This document shows positions 30,928 through 41,154 of a stretch of DNA of 64,000 bases, piece by piece. The DNA comes from Methylobacterium frigidaeris. Its GTDB lineage: Bacteria; Pseudomonadota; Alphaproteobacteria; Rhizobiales; Beijerinckiaceae. The position numbers and the translations under genes were made by a program. Each line of letters starts with the position of its first letter. Position 1 is the stretch's first letter. Where the stretch lies: positions 1-64,000 of the forward strand of contig NZ_BPQJ01000014.1 in the NCBI RefSeq assembly GCF_022179185.1, read 5' to 3'. Below the pieces are notes generated by a model. That model saw only the letters and a program-made list of their open reading frames with translations, was not told where the DNA came from and searched no databases.

Positions 30928-32604
30928 TCAGAGCCGGTAGCGCTCGGCGAGCGCCAGGAGGGCGCCGGCGAGCTCGCTCAGGTTGGCGGCGGCGGCCTCG
31001 ACCTGGCGGGTGCCGGCCGCGGTCTGCTGGCTCGCCTGGCGGATGTTCTGGAGCGCGCCCATCACCTGCTCGATGCCGAGCTGCTGCTGGTTGGTCGAGG
31101 CGACGATCTGCTGGAAGGTCTGGACGCTCTCCTGCACCCGGGCGGTGATCTCCTCGATCGTCGCATGGGTAGTGTCGGTGCGCTCCTTGCCGACGGCGAC
31201 GCGCTTGACCGCCTCCTCCGTCAGCATCACCGAGGCGTTGATGCCGCGCTGGATGTCGCCGAGGATCGCGCGGACCTGGGTGGTCGCCTCCTTGGCCTGG
31301 TCGGCCAGCGCCTTCATCTCCGAGGCCACCACCGCGAAGCTGCGTCCGCTCTCGCCCGCCGCCGCCGCCTCGATGGCGGCGTTGAGCGCGAGGAGATGCG
31401 TGCGCTCCGAGACGTCGTTCACCGTGGCGATGATCTCGCCGATGGCTTGCGTCTTCTCGCTGAGCGCCACGATGTTCTCCGCCACCGCCTCGCTCTGCTC
31501 GCGGATCGCGTCCATGGCCCGCGCGGTCTCGTCGACGGCGCGAAGCCCCGCGCTCGAGGTCTGGGCGGTGGCCTGGGCCGTCGCGATGACCTCCTGCGCG
31601 CGCTTGCCGATCTGGGCGCCCGCATGGGTGATCTCGTCGACGGTCGCGGCGGTCTCCTGCACGGCAGCGAACTGCTCCTCGACGCTCGCGGCCTGCTCCT
31701 GGGCCGAGGCGCGGATCTCGGCCGCCGCCGCGTTGAGGTTCGAGGTCGAGGCGCGATTCTGGCTCGCGAGCTGGCGCAGGCCCTCGACCATCTGGTTGAG
31801 GACGGCCCCGAGGCGCCCGAGCTCGTCGCGGCTCGTCTCGGCGATACGCCCGGTGAGGTCGCCGCTGCCGACCTTGCCGACGAAGGCCATCACCGCGTCG
31901 AGGGGCTGCACCACCGAGCGGCGGATCAGCACCGTGATGACGAGCGCCATCACGACGCAGACCACGAGCGCCGCGATGGTCGATAGCCGGCTCTCCTCGT
32001 AGATCGCCCCGACCCGGCGCTGGCCGGCCGCGATGGCCCCGTCGAGGGCGTCCCGCGCCGAGCCCATGGTGCGCACGAAGTTGTCGCCGGACTGGTCGAG
32101 GGCGGTCTCGGCCGCCTGGATGCCGGGCACGTCGTTGGCGGTGATCGCCTCGAACTGGCGCTCGGTGGCGGTGCGGGTGGTGCGCAGCTCGGCGCCCGCC
32201 GCGACCAGCAGCTCGGCGATGCGCTGCCAGGCGGCGGCGCGGTCGGGCGAGAGCGACTGCGCCCGGTAGTCGTTGGCGGTGGTGATCGCGCCGGCGAGCG
32301 CGGTCTCGGCGGCGGCGGCGTTGCGCCGCCAGGTCACCGTCGGCTCCTCCTTGGCCCCGGGCTCGCGGCCGAGCGCGCGCAGGTAGTAGCGGGTGGTCGC
32401 CTCGTCGCGCAGGTCGCTCATCCGGCGCTGCGCCTCGCGGATGTTCTCCAGCTGGTGCATCACCGTCAGGTCTCGGGTGACGATGATATCGGTGGCGTTG
32501 CGCACCTCGCCGATCTGCCCGACCGCGTAGACGCCGAGCGCCACGATCACCAGGACGACGGCGGAGAAGCCGAGGAGGATGCGGTTCCCGATCGAGAGCG
32601 ACAC
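30928..32604 (-). CDS. Methyl-accepting chemotaxis protein (WspA-like)
   Basis: This 558-residue receptor has a first membrane helix ([21 protein letters not shown]), a helical periplasmic sensor of about 160 residues, a second helix ([18 protein letters not shown]), a HAMP domain ([22 protein letters not shown]) and a signalling domain with the tip [25 protein letters not shown]. That Ala-rich tip resembles WspA. The GTG at 32604, with AAAGAGAA upstream, is chosen because it begins just before the first helix; an upstream ATG would overlap cheW by about 55 bases. Confidence 0.93.
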   Translation of the reverse strand: MSLSIGNRILLGFSAVVLVIVALGVYAVGQIGEVRNATDIIVTRDLTVMHQLENIREAQRRMSDLRDEATTRYYLRALGREPGAKEEPTVTWRRNAAAAETALAGAITTANDYRAQSLSPDRAAAWQRIAELLVAAGAELRTTRTATERQFEAITANDVPGIQAAETALDQSGDNFVRTMGSARDALDGAIAAGQRRVGAIYEESRLSTIAALVVCVVMALVITVLIRRSVVQPLDAVMAFVGKVGSGDLTGRIAETSRDELGRLGAVLNQMVEGLRQLASQNRASTSNLNAAAAEIRASAQEQAASVEEQFAAVQETAATVDEITHAGAQIGKRAQEVIATAQATAQTSSAGLRAVDETARAMDAIREQSEAVAENIVALSEKTQAIGEIIATVNDVSERTHLLALNAAIEAAAAGESGRSFAVVASEMKALADQAKEATTQVRAILGDIQRGINASVMLTEEAVKRVAVGKERTDTTHATIEEITARVQESVQTFQQIVASTNQQQLGIEQVMGALQNIRQASQQTAAGTRQVEAAAANLSELAGALLALAERYRL

Positions 32605-32635
32605 GCGTGGGGTTCTCTTTGGCTGGAGGGCGAGG

Positions 32636-33265
32636 TCAGGCCGGCCCGGGACGGCCGGCCGCGAGGAGCGGCGCCAGGAGAGCGGCCGCATCGATCACCG
32701 CGAAGCCGGATCCGGACTCGTCCGCTTCCCGGCGGGAGCCCGGCGATGCGGCGTGGGCATAGCCTGCCACCGCCCGCCTGCCCAGGCCCCCCGTCTCGGC
32801 CAAGGTCTCGGCCAAGGTCTCGGCCAAAGGCTCGACCGCGGCCTCGGCCACGGACAGGACGCGCTCGACCCTGAGGCCGATCCGCGGCCCGTCGCGCCGC
32901 AGGGTCACGACATGGCCGGCGGCTCCCTCCGGGGGCACCGGCGCGGTGCCCAGGGCTACCGCGAGATCGACCACGCTGACGAGGATTCCGCCCCGCCCGG
33001 TGAGGCCGATGAGCGAAGCGGGCGCCCCCGGCACCGGCGTGCAGGGCCGGAACGGAAAGACCTCGGCGACGCTCTCGAGGGGCAGGCCGACCACCTCGGT
33101 GCCGGCGCGGCAGACGAGCAGGGATCGGGTCGGCCGCGCCTCCTGTGCCGCCCCACGGGCCGCGAGGCTCCGCGTGCGGGCCTCCAGGATCTCCTCGATG
33201 CGGGCGGCGCTCAACGAGGCTTCGCCGGGCAGCTGCGGCCCGGCGGCGAGGACGGATTGCGGCAT
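32636..33265 (-). CDS. cheW: CheW coupling protein (WspD-like)
   Basis: This 209-residue protein has a CheW SH3-like fold: [24 protein letters not shown], the [20 protein letters not shown] core and a C-terminal half after [12 protein letters not shown]. It links the receptor to CheA. About 40 residues precede the domain. A 12-bp unit repeated three times gives [12 protein letters not shown] at about residues 146-157, an insertion not expected in CheW. The ATG shares one base with the cheR stop (TGATG). Confidence 0.92.
   Translation of the reverse strand: MPQSVLAAGPQLPGEASLSAARIEEILEARTRSLAARGAAQEARPTRSLLVCRAGTEVVGLPLESVAEVFPFRPCTPVPGAPASLIGLTGRGGILVSVVDLAVALGTAPVPPEGAAGHVVTLRRDGPRIGLRVERVLSVAEAAVEPLAETLAETLAETGGLGRRAVAGYAHAASPGSRREADESGSGFAVIDAAALLAPLLAAGRPGPA
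32793..32828 (-). repeat. 12-bp unit repeated three times within cheW
   Basis: GTCTCGGCCAAG occurs at 32793-32804 and 32805-32816 and, with one change, at 32817-32828 (read on the + strand). In the gene it encodes tandem LAET. As 12 is a multiple of three, slippage would change length without breaking the frame. Confidence 0.9.
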
Positions 33266-34665
33266 CAGGCGGCCTCGTCACCGAGGAACGGCCGGGCCGC
33301 GCCGCGAAGCTCGGCCGCCGTGAGCCCGTCGCCCTCCGGCAGCTCCGCCTCGGCTGGCAGGGCTGCTGCGAGCCGCAGGGCATTGGCCACGGCGCGCCGC
33401 CCGGCCTCGGCGCGGCCGGCGGCGATCAGGGTCAACCCGAGATGGTAATGGGCCATGATGAACCCCTTATCGAGGTAGAGCGCGCCGCGAAAGGCGCGTT
33501 CCGCCTCGTCCGGCCTTGCCCGGGCCCGGGCGAGCAGGCCTTCGTAGTAGCGCAGGCGCGGATCGGCCGGATCCTGCCCGAGGGCGGCCCGGCAGGCCCG
33601 CCAGCTCGCCTCGAGGTCGCCCGCATCGGCGAGCGCCCGGACGGTCGCGAGCGGGCCGTCCGTCGCGACCGGGGCGGGTTCGGGTTTCGCCGGGACGAGC
33701 CGGGGAGGCGGCGTCTCCGGGGCCGGCAGCGCCGGGGGCAGAAGCGGCACCCAGTCCGTGAGCGGCTCCGGGGGCGATGGGGGTGGGGTGAAGTCCGGCA
33801 CCTCGCCCTCGTCCGGCCGGCGATAGGCGGCGGTGCCCGGCAGGGAGACGGCCTGAAGGAACTCCGCGAAGGCCGGGTTCGGCTCGGCGTGGCCGAGCAG
33901 CAGCCAGCCCCCGGGTCGCAGACGCTGCGCCAGCGCCCGCACCAGGGCCTGCACCACGTCCGGGTGGAAATAGATCAGGACGTTGCGGCACAGGATAAGG
34001 TCGTAATCGGTCAGCGCCAGGGACGCGGTGCCGTCGAGCAGGCTCATCAGGTTCTGCGGCTCGAACCGGGCGAGGCCGCGGAACTCGGGACGCAGGGCGA
34101 AGGTGCCTTCCCGCGGCCCCGGCCGGAAGTAGCGCCCGCGCTCCTCCGCCCCGAGGGTGCGCAGGGCCCAGGTGCCGTAGACCGCGCGCCGCGCCACCGC
34201 CAGCACGTCGCGGTTGATGTCGGTGCCGGTGAGCCCGATCCGCCACTCGGGCAGGCGCTCCCCGAGGAGTTCGTGCAGCACGATTCCGACAGAGTAGGTT
34301 TCCGGGCCAGTGGAGCAGCCGGCGCTCCAGATCCGCAGGCGCCGCTCCTCGCCCCGGGCCGCGATGCGCTCCGGCAGGATCGTGCCGCGCAGGGCCGCGA
34401 ACTGCTCGGCGTAGCGGAAGAAGAACGTCTCCCCGATGGTGATCTCGGATTCGAGTGCCGCCCACTCGCCCTCCGATTCTTCCAGCAGCGCCAGGTAGCC
34501 TGCGGGATCGGGCACGCCCCGGGCGCGCATGCGCCGGCCGACCCGCTCCCACAGGAGGTCGTCCTTGTCGGCGTAGTAATGGTGGCCGGTGCGGGCGACG
34601 AGGCGCGCCTTCAGCGCCGCGAAAGCCGGATCGCCGGTGGGGGCCGTGCCCCGCAGGGTCCGCAT
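33265..34665 (-). CDS. cheR: CheR methyltransferase with TPR-rich C-terminus (WspC-like)
   Basis: CheR transfers methyl groups from S-adenosylmethionine to receptor glutamates. The N-terminal helical domain includes LESEITIGETFFFR; the SAM site GCSTGPETYSVGIVLHE and the DLILCRNVLIYF motif are intact. After a Pro-rich linker (about residues 295-345) the last 110 residues form TPR-like helices (ASWRACRAALGQDPADPRLRYYEGLLARARARPDEAERAF, in pieces). CheR-TPR is typical of WspC. It begins seven bases after the upstream cheW stop and shares a base with the next cheW. Confidence 0.94.
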   Translation of the reverse strand: MRTLRGTAPTGDPAFAALKARLVARTGHHYYADKDDLLWERVGRRMRARGVPDPAGYLALLEESEGEWAALESEITIGETFFFRYAEQFAALRGTILPERIAARGEERRLRIWSAGCSTGPETYSVGIVLHELLGERLPEWRIGLTGTDINRDVLAVARRAVYGTWALRTLGAEERGRYFRPGPREGTFALRPEFRGLARFEPQNLMSLLDGTASLALTDYDLILCRNVLIYFHPDVVQALVRALAQRLRPGGWLLLGHAEPNPAFAEFLQAVSLPGTAAYRRPDEGEVPDFTPPPSPPEPLTDWVPLLPPALPAPETPPPRLVPAKPEPAPVATDGPLATVRALADAGDLEASWRACRAALGQDPADPRLRYYEGLLARARARPDEAERAFRGALYLDKGFIMAHYHLGLTLIAAGRAEAGRRAVANALRLAAALPAEAELPEGDGLTAAELRGAARPFLGDEAA

Positions 34666-34672
34666 GTCCGGC

Positions 34673-35164
34673 TCAGGCCGCCCACTCGGCGAGCCGCGCC
34701 TGCGCGTCCCGGGTCCGCGCCGCGAGCCGGTCGCGCTCCTCGGCCAGCAGGATGCGGTCGATGGCGAGCCCGTGCACCAGCCGCTCGCCCAGGCGGATCG
34801 CGGCGGACACGCAGCCGTTCAGGGTGGCCTCGTCGGCGACCGGCCGAATGTGAGCCTGGTCGACCCGCACGAAATCCGCGACCCGGTCGACGAGCAGGGC
34901 TAGCGGCTCTTCGCCGTGAAGCAAAACGAGGTGGCGGTAGAGCGCCGCCTGAGCCGAAACCGGGCGGCCGAGGCCGAACAGGACCGCGAGGTCGAGGACC
35001 GGCACGGCGGATCCCGCGAGGTTGAGGAAGCCCGCGAGCGCCCCCGGCGCCCCGGGCGGGCGCCACAGGCGGGGCAGGGGCAGGATCTCCCGCACCGCCC
35101 GGCGCGGCAGGGCGCACTCCGTCCCGGCGATAGCGACCAAGAGGTAAGCCGTCCCGGTCGTCAT
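34673..35164 (-). CDS. cheW: CheW coupling protein (WspB-like), first gene of the operon
   Basis: This 163-residue CheW protein has YLLVAIAGTECALPRRAVREILPL, the GFLNLAGSAVPVLDLAVLFGL core and LALLVDRVADFVRV. Two CheW genes flanking cheR is the wspB-wspC-wspD order. I chose the ATG at 35164 (MTTGTAYLL), which starts right at the fold; an upstream in-frame start would add 12 residues. A GGGGG stretch lies about eight bases upstream. It is the first gene of the eight-gene - strand operon; the promoter should lie in the 160 bp shared with bioM. Confidence 0.92.
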   Translation of the reverse strand: MTTGTAYLLVAIAGTECALPRRAVREILPLPRLWRPPGAPGALAGFLNLAGSAVPVLDLAVLFGLGRPVSAQAALYRHLVLLHGEEPLALLVDRVADFVRVDQAHIRPVADEATLNGCVSAAIRLGERLVHGLAIDRILLAEERDRLAARTRDAQARLAEWAA

Positions 35165-35324
35165 CCTGCGCACCCCCGCGGACCCATCCGCCCGCGCCAC
35201 AGATAGGGGAGGCGGGGGAAGTTTCCAAACCGCCCGGGTGTCCGAAACGTCTCAACTTGCGCCCTGTCGGCCTGCGCCGGAGGTGCTATGAGGCGCCGCC
35301 CGGCGCGAGAGGAGCGGTTGCGTC

Positions 35325-35999
35325 ATGATCGAGATCAGGCATGTCGGCCATGCCTTCGGGGAGCGCGTGGTGCTGCGCGACCTCAGCCTCGACCTGACGG
35401 AGCGGCGCATCGCGGTGGTGGGCGGCAACGGCAGCGGCAAGAGCACCTTCGCGCGCCTGCTGAACGGCCTGCTGCTGCCCACGCAGGGAACGGTGCGGGT
35501 CGACGGGCTCGACACCCGCCGCGACGGCAAGGCGGTGCGCCGCAAGGTCGGCTTCGTGTTCCAGAACCCCGACAACCAGATCGTGCTGCCGGTGGTCGCC
35601 GAGGACCTCGCCTTCGGGCTCAGGAACCTCGGCCTACGCAGGGACGAGATCGCCCGGCGGACGGACGAGGCCTTGCGCCGCTACGACCTCTTCGACCTGC
35701 GCGACCACCCGGCCCACCTCCTGAGCGGCGGCCAGAAGCAGCTCCTCGCCATCGCCGGCGTGCTCGCGATGGCGCCAGACGTGATCGTGTTCGACGAGCC
35801 GACGACGCTGCTCGACCTGCGCAACAAGCGCCGGATCGCGCAGGCCATCGACGGCCTGGCGCAGCGCGCCGTCGTGGTCTCGCACGACCTCGCCTTTCTC
35901 GAACACTTCGACCGGGTGCTGGTGTTCGAGGACGGCCGCGTCGTGATCGACGATCGCCCCTCGGTCGCCCTGCCGGCCTACGTGGCGATGATGTCGTGA
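35325..35999 (+). CDS. bioM: Energy-coupling factor transporter ATPase BioM
   Basis: BioM is the ATPase of the tripartite biotin importer. The 224-residue product has Walker [11 protein letters not shown] (about residues 31-40), Q-loop [22 protein letters not shown], signature [14 protein letters not shown] and Walker [16 protein letters not shown]. The QNPDNQ sequence is typical of cobalt/biotin ECF ATPases. The adjacent bioN and bioY settle the substrate. A GAGAGGAG ribosome-binding site precedes the ATG, and the stop overlaps bioN (GTGA). Confidence 0.95.
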   Translation: MIEIRHVGHAFGERVVLRDLSLDLTERRIAVVGGNGSGKSTFARLLNGLLLPTQGTVRVDGLDTRRDGKAVRRKVGFVFQNPDNQIVLPVVAEDLAFGLRNLGLRRDEIARRTDEALRRYDLFDLRDHPAHLLSGGQKQLLAIAGVLAMAPDVIVFDEPTTLLDLRNKRRIAQAIDGLAQRAVVVSHDLAFLEHFDRVLVFEDGRVVIDDRPSVALPAYVAMMS

Positions 36000-36616
36000 C
36001 GCCCTACGTTCCGGGCGAGAGCCCGGTCCATCGTTGTCCGCCGGGGGCGAAGATCCTCGCGCTGATCGCCACCGGGACGGCCCTGTTCGCGCTGCCGCGG
36101 CTCGACATGGCCGTCGTCCTGGCGCTCGCGGCGCTCGCCGTCACGGGCCTCCTCTACTGGATCGCCCGCATCCCGGCCCGCCTCGTGCTGGCGCAACTGC
36201 GGCCCCTCGCCTGGATCCTCGCCGTGCTGGTCCTGGTCCAGCTCGCTCTCGACGGCTGGCTCGCCGGCCTGCTGGTCGCGGCCCGCCTGTCGGCCCTGGT
36301 GCTGCTCGCCGGCCTCGTGACGCTCACGACCCGCAGCGCCGACCTGATCGAGGCGCTGCAACGCGGCCTCGCCTGGCTCAAGCCTCTGGGGGTCAATCCC
36401 GCCAAGGCCGGCCTCGCCATCGCGCTCACCCTGCGCTTCATACCCGTGCTCGCCGCCATCGCCGCCGAGGTGCGCGAGGCACAGCGGGCCCGGGGCCTGG
36501 AAAGCAGCCTGGTGGCGCTGACGGTGCCGGTCGTGGTGCGGATGCTGAAGATGAGCGACGACATCGCGGCGGCGATCGACGCGCGCTCCTACGATCCGGA
36601 CCGGGCGGGCCACTGA
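35996..36616 (+). CDS. bioN: Energy-coupling factor transporter transmembrane protein BioN
   Basis: BioN is the T component of the biotin ECF transporter. The 206-residue product starts at GTG 35996, overlapping bioM by four bases, with [20 protein letters not shown] as the typical opening. Hydrophobic segments follow at about 25-65 and 75-105, and the coupling motifs [11 protein letters not shown] and [14 protein letters not shown] (Ala-Arg-Gly and Ala-Arg-Ser type) contact the ATPase. Its place between bioM and bioY is diagnostic. Confidence 0.95.
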   Translation: MTPYVPGESPVHRCPPGAKILALIATGTALFALPRLDMAVVLALAALAVTGLLYWIARIPARLVLAQLRPLAWILAVLVLVQLALDGWLAGLLVAARLSALVLLAGLVTLTTRSADLIEALQRGLAWLKPLGVNPAKAGLAIALTLRFIPVLAAIAAEVREAQRARGLESSLVALTVPVVVRMLKMSDDIAAAIDARSYDPDRAGH

Positions 36617-36646
36617 CACACTCTTCTCTCACGTCAAAGGACTCCC

Positions 36647-37192
36647 ATGTCGACCCGGGACATCGTCTTCGTCGCGCTCTTCGCCGCCCTGACCGCCGCC
36701 CTCGGCCTGTTCCCGCCCGTGACCCTGCCGGTGGTCGGCGTGCCGATCACCGCGCAGTCGATGGGGGCGATGCTCGCCGGGGCGATCGCGGGGGCGACGC
36801 GCGGCGGCGCGGCCCTGGCCCTGTTCGTCCTCCTCGTCTGTGCCGGGCTGCCGCTCATGGCCGGCGGGCGCGGCGGGCTCGGCATCGTCATGGGTCCGGG
36901 GGGCGGCTTCGTGCTGATGTGGCCGGTCGCCGCCTTCGTGATCGGGTTCCTGTACGAGCGCAGCCTGAAGACCCTCACCGTCTGGAAGGAGGCGCTGATC
37001 CTCGTCCTCGGCGGCATCGTGCTCACCTACGCGGTCGGCATCCCGTGGATCGCCGTGGTGGCGCGGGTCGACCTCGCGAAGGCGGCGATCGGCTCGGCCT
37101 GGTTCCTGCCCGGCGACGCCGCGAAGGTGGTCCTCGTCGTGCTGATCGCCCGCGCCGTGCGGCGGGCCTATCCGACGCTCCAGCCGCGCTGA
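36647..37192 (+). CDS. bioY: Biotin transporter substrate-binding component BioY
   Basis: BioY (181 residues) is the S component that binds biotin in the inner membrane. Six hydrophobic segments are visible. The motifs VVGVPITAQSMGAMLAGAIAG and GGRGGLGIVMGPGGGFVLMWP form the conserved substrate-binding region, and FLPGDAAKVVLVVLIARAV closes the protein. AAAGGA precedes the ATG. It ends the bioMNY operon, 31 bp before the ilv promoter. No BioR-like operator is obvious upstream of bioM. Confidence 0.96.
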   Translation: MSTRDIVFVALFAALTAALGLFPPVTLPVVGVPITAQSMGAMLAGAIAGATRGGAALALFVLLVCAGLPLMAGGRGGLGIVMGPGGGFVLMWPVAAFVIGFLYERSLKTLTVWKEALILVLGGIVLTYAVGIPWIAVVARVDLAKAAIGSAWFLPGDAAKVVLVVLIARAVRRAYPTLQPR

Positions 37193-37223
37193 GTCGCATC
37201 GTTAACGCGCGGCCCGAAACCGG

Positions 37224-37252
37224 TTGACCCTGCCGGGCGACGCGCGTAGGGT
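37224..37252 (+). promoter_or_regulatory. Candidate promoter of the ilvBN operon
   Basis: TTGACC at 37224-37229 and TAGGGT at 37247-37252 are spaced by 17 bp. Transcription would begin near 37259, about 30 bases before the leader peptide ATG. The layout is the same as at 5451 and 12331. Confidence 0.65.
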
Positions 37253-37287
37253 CCGCGCCACTCTCTAAAGGGCAGGCTTTCGACGGC

Positions 37288-37338
37288 ATGCGTACGGTCC
37301 TTATTGTAGCGGAGGCGCCACCGACGGGGCGAGCTTAA
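37288..37338 (+). CDS. ilvBN leader peptide (attenuation control)
   Basis: An ATG-initiated reading frame of 16 codons encodes MRTVLIVAEAPPTGRA. The run Val-Leu-Ile-Val at codons 4-7 contains all three branched-chain amino acids, the hallmark of an ilv attenuator leader. It lies between a promoter and an intrinsic terminator located before ilvB. Ribosome stalling at these codons when branched-chain aminoacyl-tRNAs are scarce would prevent termination. The peptide itself is not expected to have another function. Confidence 0.85.
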   Translation: MRTVLIVAEAPPTGRA

Positions 37339-37364
37339 CAGGCTCGGTATCCCAAGGGTGGCGC
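37315..37364 (+). promoter_or_regulatory. ilv leader upstream stem
   Basis: GCGCCACC at 37315-37322, inside the leader peptide frame, is fully complementary to GGTGGCGC at 37357-37364; an inner hairpin CGAGC (37330-37334) with GCTCG (37342-37346) lies between them around the leader stop codon. The structure would be opened or allowed by ribosome position. I could not identify by eye the exact antiterminator pairing with the terminator's 5' arm. Confidence 0.6.
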
Positions 37365-37368
37365 GTGC

Positions 37369-37391
37369 AGGGTCCTTCGGGGCCCTTTTTT
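37369..37391 (+). terminator. ilvBN attenuator terminator
   Basis: AGGGTCC at 37369-37375 pairs with GGGCCCT at 37380-37386 (one G-T pair) around the stable tetraloop TTCG, and six T residues end at 37391. It stands 55 bases before the ilvB ATG and forms the termination half of the attenuator. Confidence 0.85.
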
Positions 37392-37445
37392 GTTGCGTAA
37401 AACGGACCCGAGAGCGCGGACGAGACCAAGGAACGGAGCGCGGCG

Positions 37446-39224
<1,779 letters not shown>

Positions 39225-39245
39225 CCGGGCGAGGGTTTGAGGACG

Positions 39246-39788
39246 ATGAACGCCATGAACACCCACTACCCCGATCCGGTCCGCGTCGAGCCGGTGAACC
39301 GCCACACGCTCGCGGTCATCGTCGACAACGAGCCCGGCGTGCTCGCCCGCATCGCCGGCCTGTTCTCCGGCCGCGGCTACAACATCGAGAGCCTGACCGT
39401 GTCGGAGACCGAGCACGCCCGGCACATCTCCCGCATCACCATCGTGACCGCGGGCACCAACGCGGTGATCGACCAGATCAAGGCGCAGCTCGACCGCCTG
39501 GTGCCGGTGCACCGGGTGGTGGATCTCACGCTCCAGGGCGATTCGCTCGAGCGGGAGCTGGCGCTGGTGAAGGTGGCCGGCAAGGGCGAGCACCGGGTCG
39601 AGGCGATGCGGCTCGCCGCTGCCTTCGGTGCCCGCACCGTCGATGCGACGCTGACCTCGTTCGTGTTCGAACTCACCGGCACGACCGACGAGATCGACCG
39701 CTTCGTCAAGCTGATGGCGTCGGTGGGGCTGGTCGAGGTCTCGCGCACCGGCGTCGCTGCGATGGGGCGCGGGCCGGAGGCGATGTAG
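39246..39788 (+). CDS. ilvN: Acetolactate synthase small (regulatory) subunit
   Basis: This 180-residue subunit activates the catalytic subunit and confers valine feedback inhibition. The N-terminal ACT domain (HTLAVIVDNEPGVLARIAGLFSGRGYNIESL, in pieces) is followed by the C-terminal ALS_ss_C domain (RELALVKVAGKG; VFELTGTTDEIDRFVKLM). The length suits the long IlvH/IlvN type. The ATG at 39246 lies only three bases after TGAGGA; the ATG at 39255 has more regular spacing and is the main alternative. Confidence 0.95.
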   Translation: MNAMNTHYPDPVRVEPVNRHTLAVIVDNEPGVLARIAGLFSGRGYNIESLTVSETEHARHISRITIVTAGTNAVIDQIKAQLDRLVPVHRVVDLTLQGDSLERELALVKVAGKGEHRVEAMRLAAAFGARTVDATLTSFVFELTGTTDEIDRFVKLMASVGLVEVSRTGVAAMGRGPEAM

Positions 39789-39792
39789 GGCT

Positions 39793-39939
39793 TCAGCTAC
39801 TCGGCGGGGGGGCGCCGGTCTGCCCCGCCTTGCCGTACTTCCGCTCGAAGCGGTAGACGGCGAAACTCAAGATGGCAGGAATCGTCACCGAGATGAACAG
39901 GGCGAAGCCGAGCATCGCGAGGGTGGCGTCCCAGGGCAT
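39793..39939 (-). CDS. Tiny single-span membrane protein
   Basis: I do not recognise this 48-residue protein. It starts at ATG 39939, six bases after a very strong AGGGGGAG ribosome-binding site that also overlaps the end of the upstream gene. One membrane helix is clear (ATLAMLGFALFISVTIPAILSFAVY, about residues 5-28 in pieces), followed by a basic YRFERKYGK and a Pro-rich tail, so the C-terminus is probably cytoplasmic. Size and layout resemble small accessory or regulatory membrane peptides. It is two bases downstream of another small membrane protein and likely coupled to it. Confidence 0.65.
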   Translation of the reverse strand: MPWDATLAMLGFALFISVTIPAILSFAVYRFERKYGKAGQTGAPPPSS

Positions 39940-39941
39940 AG

Positions 39942-40202
39942 TCACTCCCCCTGGCGTAGAAGTCGGATCACCGCATGACCGACAGAATGTAAGGCGAGAG
40001 AGGCCGCGAACCAAGAGAGGTTTGTCCGGCCCAAGGTCGCATTCGGATTGCTGACCAAGCGTACGATGATGGCCGCCCCGGCGACCGCGATCGCCGTGGC
40101 ATTCACATAGGCTGCCGCCAGCTTGACATGCTCGTTCAGGCGCTTCGCCACGTGCTTGCGACGCGCAGCGGTCTCCGTCGCATCGGGGGCTGCCACGGTC
40201 AC
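39942..40202 (-). CDS. Small two-span membrane protein
   Basis: This 86-residue protein is unrecognised. It begins with a charged segment (ARRKHVAKRLNEHVK), then a hydrophobic helix (LAAAYVNATAIAVAGAAIIVRL), a short loop with NPNATLGRTN and a second hydrophobic stretch (LSWFAASLALHSVGHAVIRLL). The start is GTG at 40202, with GAGGA about ten bases upstream; an internal GTG two codons later is possible. Its stop lies two bases before the tiny gene above, so both form a mini-operon. Confidence 0.6.
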   Translation of the reverse strand: MTVAAPDATETAARRKHVAKRLNEHVKLAAAYVNATAIAVAGAAIIVRLVSNPNATLGRTNLSWFAASLALHSVGHAVIRLLRQGE

Positions 40203-40401
40203 GGGGGGATCCTCACCGCCTCATGACCCAGGGTAAGAGAACGACCCTCCGTCGTCGATATCTCTTTCCCACGAATGAAAGCGCCTCCCCCGATGACGGG
40301 AGAGGCGAACTATGCTGCCGTTCCTCAGCGTGAGCAGAACAGCGGTGGAATTCGGAGCCGGGGCCCGCTCGACCGCGAGCCCCAGCTCTCGAACCCCCGC
40401 C

Positions 40402-40956
40402 TCAGCGCGCGCCCTTGCCGTCACCGTCGCGCATCGCGCCGGTCGGCTCCTGCACGTGGGCCTCAAGGAACCACAGCTGCTTGTCGACCGCGCGGGAGAC
40501 CTCGGTGAACAGGTCGGCGGTGTCCGGGTCGCCGGCCTCGTCGGTCTGGTCGATGTTCTCGCGCACGGCGTTGGCGTAGGCCGCGTAGCGGTCGATCAGG
40601 GCCGAGAGGTGGTCGGCGATGGCGTAGATGTCGGTCGGGTAGGGCGACAGCTTCGAGGAGGCGGACACCACCGTGGCGGTGCCGAGCGCCGTGCCGCCGA
40701 GCTGCACCGCACGTTCCGCGACCTTGTCGTTGAGGTCGTCGATCTCGGTGCGGAAGCCGTCGAGCATCTCGTGGATGCCGATGAATTGCGGACCCTTCAG
40801 GTTCCAGTGCGCCTGCTTGATGTTGAGCGCGAGGTCGATGCCATCGGCCAGCCGTGCATTCAGGGTCTCGATCGAGACGCGCTTGGCGTTCGAGTCGGTG
40901 TTGTTGCGGGTGCGGTGCTGGCGCGGGGACCCGGCCTTGCCCTGGGAATCCGTCAT
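40402..40956 (-). CDS. dps: Dps-family DNA-binding/ferroxidase protein
   Basis: Dps forms dodecamers that oxidise and store iron and protect DNA during stress. The 184-residue product has the Dps ferroxidase signature NIKQAHWNLKGPQFIGIHEMLD with the conserved His and Asp/Glu ligands, and EIDDLNDKVAERAVQLGG. The first 30 residues (RQHRTRNNTDSNAKR) are basic and hydrophilic, as in DNA-binding Dps tails. I chose the ATG at 40956, six bases after GGAGTGA; an in-frame start further upstream would add 27 residues. Confidence 0.93.
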   Translation of the reverse strand: MTDSQGKAGSPRQHRTRNNTDSNAKRVSIETLNARLADGIDLALNIKQAHWNLKGPQFIGIHEMLDGFRTEIDDLNDKVAERAVQLGGTALGTATVVSASSKLSPYPTDIYAIADHLSALIDRYAAYANAVRENIDQTDEAGDPDTADLFTEVSRAVDKQLWFLEAHVQEPTGAMRDGDGKGAR

Positions 40957-41154
40957 GTCGGTCACTCCGTGGATTTCTCGCAACAACGGGGCCGGAGGGC
41001 GGCCGTTCCGATGCAGCGGGAGGGTTTCGATAGCCATCCCCGACCGTCAGGGCCGGGGCGGCGGGACGGTCCCGCACCGGGCCCGTCCGATGACGAGAGA
41101 GCTAGGGCGGGCTACCCGGACGGACACCCCGCAGGCCGAAACCCTGCCCTTCCG

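Noticed and set aside
40221..40466. An 81-codon - strand frame between the small membrane protein and dps
   Set aside because: It overlaps the dps 3' end, begins with Arg/Pro/Cys noise and lacks a ribosome-binding site.
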